The position numbers and the translations under genes were made by a program. The notes below the pieces were generated by a model. The model was not told the origin of the DNA. It ran no database searches and saw only the letters and a program-made list of their open reading frames with translations. This document shows, in pieces, positions 36,248 to 47,645 of a stretch of 64,000 nucleotides of DNA. Source of the stretch: Epiperipatus broadwayi (lineage: Eukaryota > Onychophora > Udeonychophora > Euonychophora > Peripatidae); NCBI GenBank assembly GCA_028023455.1, contig JAQFVV010000055.1:5920030-5984029 (forward strand), written 5' to 3'. Every line of letters starts with the position of its first letter. Within the stretch, counting starts at the first letter, position 1.

Positions 36248-36535
36248 TCAAAAATCAAATCCACCAACCTGTGGAAAGTACTCCAAGAAATCTCTCTCGA
36301 TTAGCCTTTCGATGTACTGCTTCGGTGTGATACGTCCACACAGAACCTCTTTCATGCCAATACTAGCTTTACTAGTTGGAAAAGATTGAGGTGCTTCAAG
36401 CACTTTATAGCTAGATAAATGACCCAGCTTTAGTAAAGTATTAAAAAAGGGGTGGAGCTGCTGTAAGGACTTGATATTTGACAATGACAGAAGAGGACAA
36501 CCGGGATAATAGGCAAGCATCTTATTATTGTCTAG
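36248..36535 (-). CDS. DOP1: DOP1 homologue last coding exon
   Basis: The acceptor is tttag ending at 36536, in phase 0. The exon encodes 95 residues and a TGA stop (36250-36248). SLSNIKSLQQLHPFFNTLLK matches the conserved block before the Dopey C-terminus, and YIERLIERDFLEYFPQ matches the vertebrate end KIEEMVEKDFLEG. A CAG/GTTGGT sequence just before the last seven codons could be a donor, but the stop falls where family members end, so read-through to the stop is preferred. A frame starting at the internal Met (36520) is only part of the exon. Confidence 0.93.
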   Translation of the reverse strand, partial: LDNNKMLAYYPGCPLLSLSNIKSLQQLHPFFNTLLKLGHLSSYKVLEAPQSFPTSKASIGMKEVLCGRITPKQYIERLIERDFLEYFPQVGGFDF

Positions 36536-37808
36536 CTAAAGAACAAACAAAAGAATGAAAAAATTAAAATAAATAAGCATAAATGTATGAAAATTTCCAT
36601 CTGTAAACATATAGATATTCACATATTGAGAATCTCATGGTGTAGTGTTCAATGCATCTACCTACTATGCCTGCAACCTGACAAATCTCAGAAGTTTTTC
36701 AGGTCATAATTAGGCTTAGAATTACCCTATCAGATAGCAGCCATAACCAATCCAGAATTAATCGGTGGTAAGTGGATTTAATTATTCTAATCTTGAAGAC
36801 AAAACAGAAAACTGCTAAACATCTTATACCTAGCCTGGTGAGACGCACCCCCCTCCCCGAGTTTATCTTTTGGATTGCTGGATAGGTCTTTGTACCTTAC
36901 TTAAACATTTTAATTGCTTATAAGGATACATAACACTGATAGAAATAGACAATTGAAATTATTACAGGATTCTGAACTATAAAGATATCTATTTATAATA
37001 TGTAAATAATGTGTTTTAGAATATATATATATATATTATGGATATTATCCATCCATTTCCGTATAAATTCTCAATTAGATAATCCTATTTAAAGTTACTC
37101 TATTATGGGTTTAAAAAAATAAGCAAAAAATAGGCTATTTTAAAATATTTTAAGGACTGATAAATTACTTCCCTGCTTGGTTTGACACATAGAGTGGCTG
37201 TTTTCTATAATTCAAGGATTGCGATCCAGTTCTATCCTCTGTCATTTTTGGACGCTCAAAATTCTTATGAATTCCCGAGCCATAAAAGCATTCAATTTCC
37301 TTAAAACCAACAACATAATGAATAGATATAGTAACGGTTGTACACGAGTGAAAATTTAAATATACAAAATACATCCAAAGCAGAAAGAAATGATAGTAAT
37401 CCAGATACACACAAATAGAAAACATTACTTGTAAACTATTCTGCTTGCTTTAGGAACTGATGGAATAAGTTAATCAATATTTAATTACTAGATGGCTGCC
37501 TTAAAGGAAAAGGATTTTTGCCATGGAAAATAACCTTCTCAAAGTTTTTAGAAGTTGTGTGTATAACTGTCAATATCTCTATCATGAATAAAGAAATGCT
37601 TATTTTTTATTATTTACACTTAATATGATTATTCGGGCTGATTGACTCCAGTTTTCTACTAAAACATCTACTGTTTTGCAAACTATATTATTCCTGCTAA
37701 TTTAATTAAATTTGATGTAGCAATATTGGGTTAAAAATTTTAATTCTAGCCAAGCACAAAATAAAAAATTATATCTAAGAGATACAAAAAAAAGGGGGGT
37801 TTACTTAC
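36536..37808 (-). other. DOP1 last intron
   Basis: 1273 bp, GT-AG. Contains a TA microsatellite near 37020-37040 and a segment near 36630-36800 with a repeat-like look that I cannot classify. The open frame 37165-37425 (minus) has no recognisable domain. Confidence 0.8.
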
Positions 37809-37920
37809 CTGCCTATTTAAAAGATTTCCTATTCGAACCACATATGGTACAAAATCAGTGGCCATTCTTCTGTTCTCCGAAGGTTCTCTTCCACAATCGC
37901 CAACGAATGCCCATGAATAC
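37809..37920 (-). CDS. DOP1: DOP1 homologue coding exon (second from the end)
   Basis: Acceptor aaag ends at 37921 and donor GTAAGT starts at 37808. The first G completes a Met codon (AT|G), then YSWAFVGDCGREPSE follows, and FVPYVVRIGNLLNRQ closes the exon in phase 0. This matches the MYRWAF...PYVVRL segment of vertebrate DOP1. Confidence 0.95.
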
Positions 37921-38218
37921 CTTTAAATAATAATAATAATAAAAACAATCAAATATGATTTATAATTGAAATAAAATTTAATATTCGACTGATTTAATAT
38001 TCAAAGGGTTATTGCTTTTCTTATTTTGTTTGTAATTAATTGGCGAAAATGTTTCTAATGTTGTCTAAGGAAAAGGTTTACTTAACTGAGTTTGCTCAGC
38101 TACTGTCAGTAAGGAGATTGAATAAACCTTTTTCTTAGCCAACTTTAGAAATGTTTGGCAATTAATTTAAAATACGATTTGTAAAATAATTTGATTATAA
38201 TAGTTTTTTTTTACTTAC
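37921..38218 (-). other. DOP1 intron carrying a MITE
   Basis: A 298 bp intron; nearly half of it is the inverted-repeat element at 38033-38169. Confidence 0.85.
38033..38169. mobile_element. 137 bp MITE inside a short DOP1 intron
   Basis: TAATTAATTGGCGAAAATGT and (reverse) TAAATTAATTGCCAAACATT are complementary ends. TCTAAGGAAAAGGTTTA pairs with TAAACCTTTTTCTTAG further in. It lies 49 bp from the donor of the exon at 38219. Its family is unknown. Confidence 0.75.
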
Positions 38219-38383
38219 ATTTGAAATTGCGGAAGAATGTGTGCCGGTAAGGCGAGAGCAAGATCAAGGAGCTTGCAAACGGCTAGGTAGAGATTGAGCC
38301 AGGCAGGATTGTTATGAGCATTGAGTCCATTCCCACCCAACACCCATGTTGAATCCATTGTTGACAAACGCTGGAGATGATTT
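38219..38383 (-). CDS. DOP1: DOP1 homologue coding exon (third from the end)
   Basis: The acceptor is aag at 38386-38384 after a T-rich tract, with a GTAAGT donor at 38218. The first A completes a lysine codon. The protein reads NHLQRLSTMDSTWVLGGNGL, then NPAWLNLYLAVCKLLDLALA and LPAHILPQFQM, the last residue split with the next exon. WLNLYL and LDLALALP with LPQFQM are Dopey hallmarks. Confidence 0.95.
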
Positions 38384-41300
38384 CTTAAAAAAAATAAAAT
38401 AAAGTCAAGAATATATCATTAATAAAATAATAAGTACTTTTTTATTTATTCACTAACATGCAGAAAGACTATGGAGATAACAAGAAAATCCACTTAAAAA
38501 CAGCATCGTGAGAGAGGAAGAGAGTATTGTCCAGAATAAAAAGTTAGGTTTTAGTATGACTAATAAATATTCATCTGACTTTCCTATGAGTATTTATAAT
38601 CCAAATAGCTTTCAAAGATCAGACGATATAAAGGTTATTGTTTTATACCTCAAATATAAGTTATTAAAAAAACTTATTCTAAGTTTAAACCCCAGTATTG
38701 TAGATTTATGATATTATATACGGATCTCAATGAAAAAACACTTGGAGAGCTCTATATGAACTATTAGCAGTAAAGCGGATAAATATCAGTTTTACAATTT
38801 TGATTTAAAATGTAAAAAGTACTGAATATATATATCTGTTGTGTGCAAAGATAGAAATCTTTCTTATTATTTTTGTACTTCCAATGAAATCACAGAACAT
38901 GTTTTTCGGATTTCATGCGACTGCAGTTTGATTTGATGCTCAGGAAATCATGTGATGTCAGATCATGTATGAATAAAGCTAATATAATGGTTTTATTCAA
39001 ATGATCAAATGGATTTTTTTTCTCAGCTGTGTAAATTAAAAAAAAAACCTTGTCAATTGAAAATCCTACATATAACCTACCATTTGGATGTTTGAACGTC
39101 TTATGATTTCCTGAACAGCTAAAAAACTACAGGATTACTTTTGTTAATAAAGCACAATGAAACCTGAAGAATAACTATTCTTTAGATTTCAGAGCAATTT
39201 AATATCTTATGTTGGGGGGGGGGGTTGATGTATAAATGTAATGGTATTTCAAAGGAAACTATATGATCACGTGAAAACTATAGAAAACAAATACGTAACA
39301 TCTATTGGAACATAAAATTATTTAAAATTATTAACATTTATTGAAAATATTTTATTTAATTGGATAAAAGTTGATTAAAATTTTGTCAGGTATAATTCTA
39401 ACTTAAAGATATTCATCTGCTATTCTGCTTCTTTTTGAGAGGTGAACCAAATTTCATTTGTGCATATATCTATACATAAGTTAGCCAAAACAATAGTGTT
39501 TTAAATAATTTCTTTTATTAGCCAATAATCTTCAATTGAAAGAGTGCTACAGAATTAATACAATTTTCTTTACATGTAAAAAAAATTCTTAAAAGAGCTC
39601 GTGCCTATTTCGGGAAATATATGTGAATTGTGTGGCATTCAAACCCACAAAATAATTATATTAATGAGAGAATATGATTCTTTAATAAATAGGTAATTCT
39701 TTACTAATGAAGGACAGGCAATAATTTCTTTTAAATAATATCGCATAAATTCACTATACATATTCAACATGAGTTTTAATACTTTTTTTTTAATCAAATA
39801 TATCTTAATCGAGTATGTTTGTAAAATCAAAAGACATTTTAAATTTTGGTTTAATAATTAATTTCTATTATTCTATTGTAAAAAAAAAATCAATACAGAA
39901 TACAAAAACCAGCAATGTTCAGCCATTTTACCATTCCGATTCAATTTCTCAACATGTAAAAATAGACATTAAGATCATCGGAGCTTTACATATTTCTAAA
40001 TTTACAATAATATAAACAAATCACATTAACAATATCCAAACTAAATTAATATATATTATAACAGGTCTGTTATACGGCACACAATAATATAATGTGTGTG
40101 CACAAATACACATAAAGTAAAAAAAAAGTAGAAACAGACATAAATTTTTGTAAATATTTTTCTACATTTTACTTGGAATAATAATGACTGTAAAGGGTTA
40201 AATAACTCAATTTAAAACAGAATTTTATTATGAAATAAATATTTTTTTTTAAAAATATCTAAATAAATTAATATTATTCTGATTTTGAAATTTAAAAACA
40301 AGCAAGGTTTATTTTTGAAATCTTTTAATTGAAACTTGTATAAAATATCTATTTTTTAATCAATGCTTGTATGCATTTCTATTCTCTATTTCTAAAAATC
40401 TTTGATAAGATTTCCAAATGTAGCTTTTTAATTAAAAGTGCTTTTGGAGGGATTAAAATTGTTTCCAATCAAGAGAGATAAGAAAAAAAAGGCAGTTTTT
40501 AAATTAGTCAGGACTGATAAAAATGTCAGTTCAGTTTTGACCTGCAATTTTTGTAAGAGCTGACCAGAAGAGTCTGGTTTTAATATTTTGAGAAGCAGTG
40601 GCCAAATAGGCCAGCTGCAAAGTTTGGATAATAATTTTTTTTAAGACAGTTCTTGTCTTAATATTTTTGTGATGCAGAATTACCTAGCAGAGTTGGACAG
40701 AGCTACCAAGCTTCCATGAAGATATAGCTGAAGTCAAGACAAGAGGAAGCAGTTGCTATACGGTTCAATAATAGTTTGAATTTGACTCACTCTGTATTGA
40801 AATTCATAGCCTTAAATGTGTTCTGGAAAAGTTTTCTGATGTCAAGCATCAAATCCTAGACAGTAGGGAACTCATGGAATGCCAACATACTTGATAATAC
40901 TTTCCTGATGCTGACAATTACCAGGACTGATCTCCATCAAGAAAAACCATCAGTTGCTGAAGAAGTAATTAAATGTACGCTGATGTATCTAAAGGCAGAA
41001 AAGCACAGATAAATGTATATACAACTGGTGGTTAGTAGTGTTATATATAATAACGAAATTTTAAATAATTTCCTTAGTAAAATGACATTTTTATAGTTGA
41101 TAGATATATATAAAATGATATTAGTTTAAAATTATTTATTAATGGAGAAAAAAAAGGTTTAAATCTATATTTTTAAAATGAAAAAAAACCCCTTATAATT
41201 AAAAGTCAACCTATGATCATGCGGCATATGTAGAGAGAACATTTTAAAATTTATATTTTAAAAGAAACAAAAAAATTTCCAGAAAATCTTTTAGACTATA

Positions 41301-42619
41301 AAAGAAAAGGAGACATTTTAAAATGTGTTGATAATTAATCAATCAAAACAGTTACCGATTGAAAACTGCCTTTATTTTTAAAGAAAGCAACAAAACTGTA
41401 ATTATCAAAGAGTAAAACTTGTTATTAAAATAACAAATGAACTTCATATACTTTCAATATTGAATCAATTATGAAAATATAATATTATTATTATAACAAA
41501 TTAAAATAGGTAAACATCAGTGGGTGGATACATGCACACACAAATTAAATCTTATCTATAAGAAGAAAAATGAGTTTTTGCTATTATCAAATATGATAGA
41601 AAATGAAATTCATTTATATAATTAATAAATTATTGTACCGCCCATATGTGCACAGATTATATATGTGTTTTGAGCAAACCTATTTGGACATATATGTAAA
41701 CCCATGTATGTTGTGTCATTTGAAAGTGACTACTAAAAATATTTATTTTGTAACCATTCAAATATGTCCAATTCTAAAGTGTATTGCACTGTGTGCATAT
41801 ATGTATATCATTGAGTGTCAAATAGACACATGTAAAATCTTAATCATTTTTGTATTATTATTAAATGTCAATTCAAATATGTATTCATTGGGTATTGTAA
41901 ACATGCATACAAGCACCTACATGAACATATATGTAAGTTATAATGTAATAACTTGAATTTTGTAAATCACAATGTGATATATTTTTTTTATTATTGTATG
42001 TTAATCAAAATCAGAAGGCTTAATCGATATGCATAGCCTTATTCTAGACCTTTCATTAATTTTTTTTATTGTTTATTAATAAACTTGTATTCAATTGCTA
42101 AAAATTATATTCCAATGTTCTCTTGGTCCACACAACAGTTATAGATCTCATGTTTATTGAGCTACATTTGAGTATATAACAGCTGAATATATGAATGGGT
42201 ATGTTTTATTAGTGATTTTGGGCATCCACTGATGATGACTGATCATCCCAGTTGGCACAAAACAGAATACTCTTTAAAACCTGTGCACTACATTTTATTT
42301 TAGTTTAGTCTTATTAAAAGTTACGCTTATCATGGCCAGTACATTAATGGTATTAAGTGGCCAGAGCATTTATGATGATCAGCATGCTTTAATATCCCAG
42401 CATTATTGTTTTTGATGGTTATGCACTCTAATGAATGAGCACTTAGTTTGGGCATCCAAATTTTGTTTAAATAATTGCCCAAGCTGGCATGGGATAAATA
42501 GTTAGCCAGGATTACAGAAGACCCATTTCCAATCCAGTCACCAGATCGACTGTTGATTTATATTTTTTTATTGTTTTAATCCAGCCACAAGATGGACCGA
42601 CTGTTGATTTCTTTTGATC

Positions 42620-42890
42620 GATCATTCATTATGAATGATTATTTATTTTGACTATTACATAGTAAAAGAGAGTGTCTGTATATCTCTTGGTGCAGAATGC
42701 GATGATGCTCGTCCAAGTGAATGCGCATGCGCTTATGTGAAATTTATGAATTCAAATTTACAAATTCTTAATTTTTTTATTCTTCATTTAATACTTTTTT
42801 CAAACTATGGATTACAAAATTATGGACAGGAACTTATGGATATAAAGAGCAACTGCACATGCATTAACATCCTGCAGATAACTTATGCAT
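42620..42890. repeat. Unclassified dispersed repeat, copy A
   Basis: The segment with GTGAAATTTATGAATTCAAA and the downstream part with GCATTAACATCCTGCAGATA resembles 51440-51720 (GCGAAATTTATGAATTTCTA and the region TTGCAGATAATATAG). Similarity is partial; element type unknown. The open frame here has no recognisable domain. Confidence 0.35.
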
Positions 42891-43477
42891 AAATGGGTAG
42901 GAAATAAAAAATGACAAATCTCTGCACGATTTCATAGAAGAGAAACAACAAACTTTCTCTAATGGGCCCGCTTAACAACTATTCACAGACTGCTCTCGGG
43001 TGAAAGACAGCCGTTATAAATCCTAATTGTGAAATACCTTATCGTTGTAATATAAATATACTAATTTTAATTGCAAAATAATACATGAACATTAGTATTA
43101 ACATTTTATCAAAAAAAAGTACTAAATAAAAAGAAAATATACATTTTATAAAAGAGCTAAATGTAAAATATTTGAATCAAAGAGAATTAGTGGCGAAAAG
43201 GAAAGAAAATGAAATAAAAATTAAGAATCACTTTTTAAATATTTTGATTTCGGAAATCTATTTACAAACATTACAAAAATTTCAACGGTAACTAAGAACT
43301 GCAAAACAATGAATCAACAAGCAATGCATTTCCAGTAATGTGTCATGCATAAAACAGTTACAGAAAAAAATACCTTGAAGTCTGCCTACTGGTGCCAGGA
43401 AAGCCATAAAAAGAAAAAAAAATACAAGGAAAAAAATACAAAAATTAAAAAAAAAAGCTAAAAAAAAATATTGATAT

Positions 43478-43661
43478 AGTCAGATATAAACTCAAGGTTA
43501 CACATGTACTTTTGGATATGTCTGTGTATATATACATGTGTGTGTAAGGTTGTTTTTCAAACAATGTTAGTCAGATATAAACTCAAGGTTACATATGTTC
43601 TTTGGGATATGTCTATGTATATATACGTGTGTGTGTGTAAGGTTGTTTTTCAAACAATGTA
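43478..43661. repeat. Tandem duplication, two copies of about 91 bp
   Basis: Copies start at 43478 and 43569 with AGTCAGATATAAACTCAAGG and end in GGTTGTTTTTCAAACAATGT. They differ by a few substitutions and a TG-repeat length change. The 43504-43737 open frame simply translates the repeat. Confidence 0.85.
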
Positions 43662-43739
43662 TCGTTTGTTATCTGCCAAAAGGCAAGTTTCACAAATTAG
43701 ACCGTCTTTTTCTAAGCTTTCCTATCTCTCGGGTTAATA

Positions 43740-44260
43740 ATTAAAGATTCCTAACTATTCCCCTCCTTGCCCACCTCATTTCTTTTTATCTCTGACAATT
43801 TCTTCTTTTGTAATTCCGTTGGCTCAAAGTATATACCTAATCAAATTCCCCTTCATTCTCGTAGTACCATTAATATATCTTTTTTTTTTTCTTACACTTT
43901 TTTTTAAAAAAATTTCTACATTGTTAATCTTATTTTTGACCATTAATCCCTGTCTAATGCCATATCTCTAAAGCATTCAGTCTTTTCTTCTTTCCTTTCC
44001 TCTGGTCCACATCACTGTTCCATGTATCCATATAATGCTATATTCCAAATAACACTTATAACAAATCTGTTTCTTCAATACAATTTCAATAGACTCGAAA
44101 ATAATTTCCTACTGAAAACATGTTTCGTTATTATAATTCCCACTCTTAATTTCTTTATTGCTATTTCCTTCAAATATTAACACAATCTTTAACTTAATGT
44201 CTAATACACATTCTTTAATAGTTTCATTTCACCATCCACTTCAATTGTTTTAATTTTATT
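43740..44260 (-). pseudogene. Decayed LINE 3' ORF fragment, minus strand
   Basis: On the minus strand, with shifts, the order is WIHGTVMWTRGKERKDR, then ALEIWH, then TRMKGNLIRYILRANGITKE followed by EIVRDKKK. This matches the C-terminal pattern of a widespread LINE group (SETWTxRKED...FEMWxxRR...GHILRGNGLLKEVIEG). Many stops; non-functional. It lies in the same transcriptional sense as DOP1. Confidence 0.5.
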
Positions 44261-44699
44261 ATTATTGCAAACTTTCTTTGAGTTTGAATAATTACCATAT
44301 TTTTAAAAACTTATCTTCACTATATATATATATGAAAAAAATCCATTTGCATACCATTAGCTGAAAATTCAAAGATAAAAATATCAAATCACCCTCCCAA
44401 ACATCAAGATATTCATCAATGCCCTCTGTAAATAAAGATAAAGTCTGAATTTCAAACAGCACGATCCATGAGGTTACCATTTGAATTGATATACAGACTA
44501 ATTTACACAAAAAGTGTGAAATTTTTAATTAACAATGATCGTTGCTCATTGCGAATTAAAAATTTCATGCACTTTGTTAAAATTAGTTTGTATTTCAATA
44601 TATAACATCACTGTAGCATACGTATTCAAGAGGTAAACCTCTTGGACCTTGCTACTTGAAATTAAAACTTTTAAATTTATTCACAGAGAGTGTTGCTTA

Positions 44700-46455
44700 A
44701 TATCATAACATTTGTGAAATGCAAGAAGGTTTTTGATTGGATAAGCATGTAGGAGATAGTATATTTGTAGATACATCACTTATAGATATGAGTAGAAATA
44801 CAGGTAGACAGTTATATATAGTTTTTATAGATATAGAGAAGGCATATGATAGAGTAAATAGAAATAGATTATGGCTAAGTTTAGTAAATTTGGAAATGGA
44901 TGGAGCTTTAGTGGATCTTATTAAGAGATTGTATGAAAATAATTACAATGAGTATCAATTAGGGAATATAAAATCAGTTACAGTTAAAAATGGGGTGGGA
45001 TTAAGACAAGGATGCCCTATGTCATCTATTTTGTTTCTGTTGTATTTGAGAGAAGTGGAGAGAGCAATAGAAAGGCTAGGAAGATGGGGCAGATATCATT
45101 AATATGTGGCAAGGGAGAATATACTTTATTGGGTCTTTAATTTGCAGATAAGGTCTTCTTATGCACAGAAAGAAGGGAAGATATGGAAGTTGTGCTGAGG
45201 ACATGGGCAAGGGTGGATAAAGAGATGGGGATTAAGTTTAGTGAAGAAAAATCAAAAGTAATGATGATTAATACTGGGGAAAGAGAAGACAAAGAATTTT
45301 TATTGGGGGATATAAAGTAAAGTGTGGTGAATAGGTATAACTATTTGGGAATCGTTTTAAGTAATCAGAGAAATTGCTTGTATGAAATGGGAGAAAAAAT
45401 GGATAAATGAAGCAAAGAATAGAAAAGGACTGATGAAGAAATTAACAGTTTTCATATAATAAATATGATGTAGCTAGAATTGTATGGGAGTGGCAATGGC
45501 AAGGTTAAAATATGGTAATGATGTGTTAATAAAAGGGTATTAGATTACATAGAAAAAGTACAAAAAGAATTAGGAAGACATGCTATAGATGCAGAAGTGT
45601 GGATGGTAAAAGAGACAATTCAAGGAGAAATGGGATGGTTAAGTTTTTATATGAGAGATGTAAAAAGCAAAATGAAAATTTTTGGTAGATTACAGTTTAT
45701 GGATAATAAGAGAATAGCCAAAACAGTATTTAATTGGCTTATGAGTAAAGGGCAGGCAACAATATGGGTGAGAAAAGTAGTATGGTATGCAGAAGATTTG
45801 GATAAAAAATTTATGTCATGGGGTGAATGTGTTAGGAGAATTGTTAAGTGTTATAGTGGTAAGGAATGGGATAGAAGAATAGGGAGTTGGAGAACTAGTA
45901 TGGAGAACAAAAAGAGTTTAAATATATATAGAAGTAAACAAAATATTAGTTTACTGTTTAAGGCTCAAACAGAATCTTTAACAACAAGGGAATATACACA
46001 TAAATGGAAAAATTTGGGTGATTTAGTTTGCAAGTTGTGTAAGGAAATCATAGAAAATACTAGGCATCTGTTAATTAAAAGTAAATGCCTGAAAGCGGAA
46101 AGGGTACAAATAATGAAGTTGTGGGATAATACAAACATAGCAATTATACAGAAAGTGAGTTCTTAAGTTTTTATGCTGGGTTTGGGAAAAGATGGGGGGT
46201 TTAGATATAAAGGCCATGAAGTTGACAAAGATTATGTTGTGGAATTGGGATGGAACTGGATAGAGAAGAATATGAAAAAAAACTTAGGGTGGGAAATGGA
46301 AAAGGAAGGTAAGGTTGTTAACAGGTTTCTCTGGGCATTAGTGACTGAAAGATTCCTGACTCCAAAAAAGGAGAAGCCACAGTGCATCACATCACTCTGG
46401 GAGGATGATTTGACATTTATATATATATATATGAAATTTAAATGGAAATAAACAA
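44700..46455 (+). pseudogene. 5'-truncated LINE with broken reverse transcriptase
   Basis: The plus strand encodes a non-LTR reverse transcriptase split over frames. Motif A is FIDIEKAYDRV (44824-44856) and motif B is GLRQGCPMSS (44998-45027). Then, after a frameshift, FADKV (45141-45155) stands where the catalytic YADD/FADD box should be, so the second Asp is lost. YLGIV follows near 45345. A cysteine-histidine knuckle CKLCKEIIENTRHLLIKSKC (46030-46089) lies C-terminal, then GWNWIEKNMKKNLGWEMEK. A stop at 46164-46166 and frameshifts make it inactive. The endonuclease half is missing. It runs antisense to DOP1 within its large intron. Confidence 0.8.
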
Positions 46456-47559
46456 AATTTCCAAGAAGCTATTTATAAACAACACTTGTGAGAAATCAGG
46501 TACTCAGAGAGAAGTCATCTATGGGAGAAACCAGGTACTCGGAGAATAATTTATATTGGAGTTATGTGTCCACAGGCTGTTGATACCCAAAGTGGGTAGC
46601 TGCTGAGAATTACCATTGAGTCAGAAAGAGGGCATTGATTTTAGCCTGATGTTTGGCAAAATCTCAGTGACATTGATCGGATGATTTGGTAGCGCAACAA
46701 GCTTGCTGAATTCATCGATAGTTGCTAACCTTAGCTGGAGGAATATTTGAAATCAGGTAACCATTCTACTGGTCTTGTAGCAAATATGAATCTCTTCAAC
46801 AGATAAAAAGAGCCATTTTGTGTCTGAACAATAGAATGGCACTGATACAAGAAAATGGGCGTATTCATAAGATTATTTAAATGATTCTTTGGGAATCTGA
46901 CTTGGCGAATTATCGGAGTAAAGTTTTCATATACTTAGTAGCAGAATGACAAAAAATATTAAATTAAACATGTTAAATTTTAATTCTTCTTGTTTGATAA
47001 GAAGCCCATATAAATTGATAGATAGTGGAACATGATGAATATCCTGTGCTTTTATTTGTCAAAGCTGAAGATAATTTATTTTTTACTTTTTAGTGCATTT
47101 AAGGTAAATAAAGGCTTTTTTTTTTTGAAATTTTTTTTTTTATTTCCGCATTTTCCTTTCCAAAAATGTAACACTGAATTAGTGAAATTAGTTTTCAATG
47201 AATCATTCAGTTTTAAATTATAATTGCCAGTAGCATCAATACTGTATACAAGATTAAAAATTTACGCTATTTTTTGCTAAAATCATTTGTATCGTCATCG
47301 GGAGTACATGCAAAACTTCGACCAGACCAGATATTGGGAAATGGGTGAAAATTGCCTTAGAAGATTTGATACCAACATGAAAACTAAAAACAAAGTAAAT
47401 TAAATAAAAGCACATAAAAACCTAAGTGTCACTACATATATAATGCTCTGGAAAAGTTCACAATAATATGCATGTTAAATTGAAGAGACAATGAAATTGC
47501 CAAAAGCAGCTTTTTTGTGTATTAAATACTACATTTGTTATATACAAGGCGTCCACCAT

Positions 47560-47645
47560 GTGTGGGCACGTGTATTGGTTGTATGACAGAGCGGATGGCG
47601 GAAGGGAGCTTGAAAGTTTGTGTTCAAATCCCTAATTTTATATTT
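47560..47645 (+). mobile_element. tRNA-like SINE head
   Basis: GACAGAGCGGATGG and TGTTCAAATCC (47621-47631) resemble A and B boxes of a polymerase III promoter at tRNA-like spacing. No complete cloverleaf. Weak evidence. Confidence 0.35.

Noticed and set aside
36248-36268. Splice donor CAG/GTTGGT instead of the DOP1 stop
   Set aside because: The donor is weak and the reading frame ends seven codons later where Dopey proteins normally end, so the stop is preferred.
41603-41956. 117-residue plus-strand ORF
   Set aside because: Repetitive Met/Tyr/Ile/Cys content from TATGT-rich sequence; no domain and no splice support.
42225-42275. Hammerhead ribozyme at the CTGATGATGACTGATCATCC sequence
   Set aside because: CUGAUGA is present, but no stem II followed by GAAA in the required position could be found.
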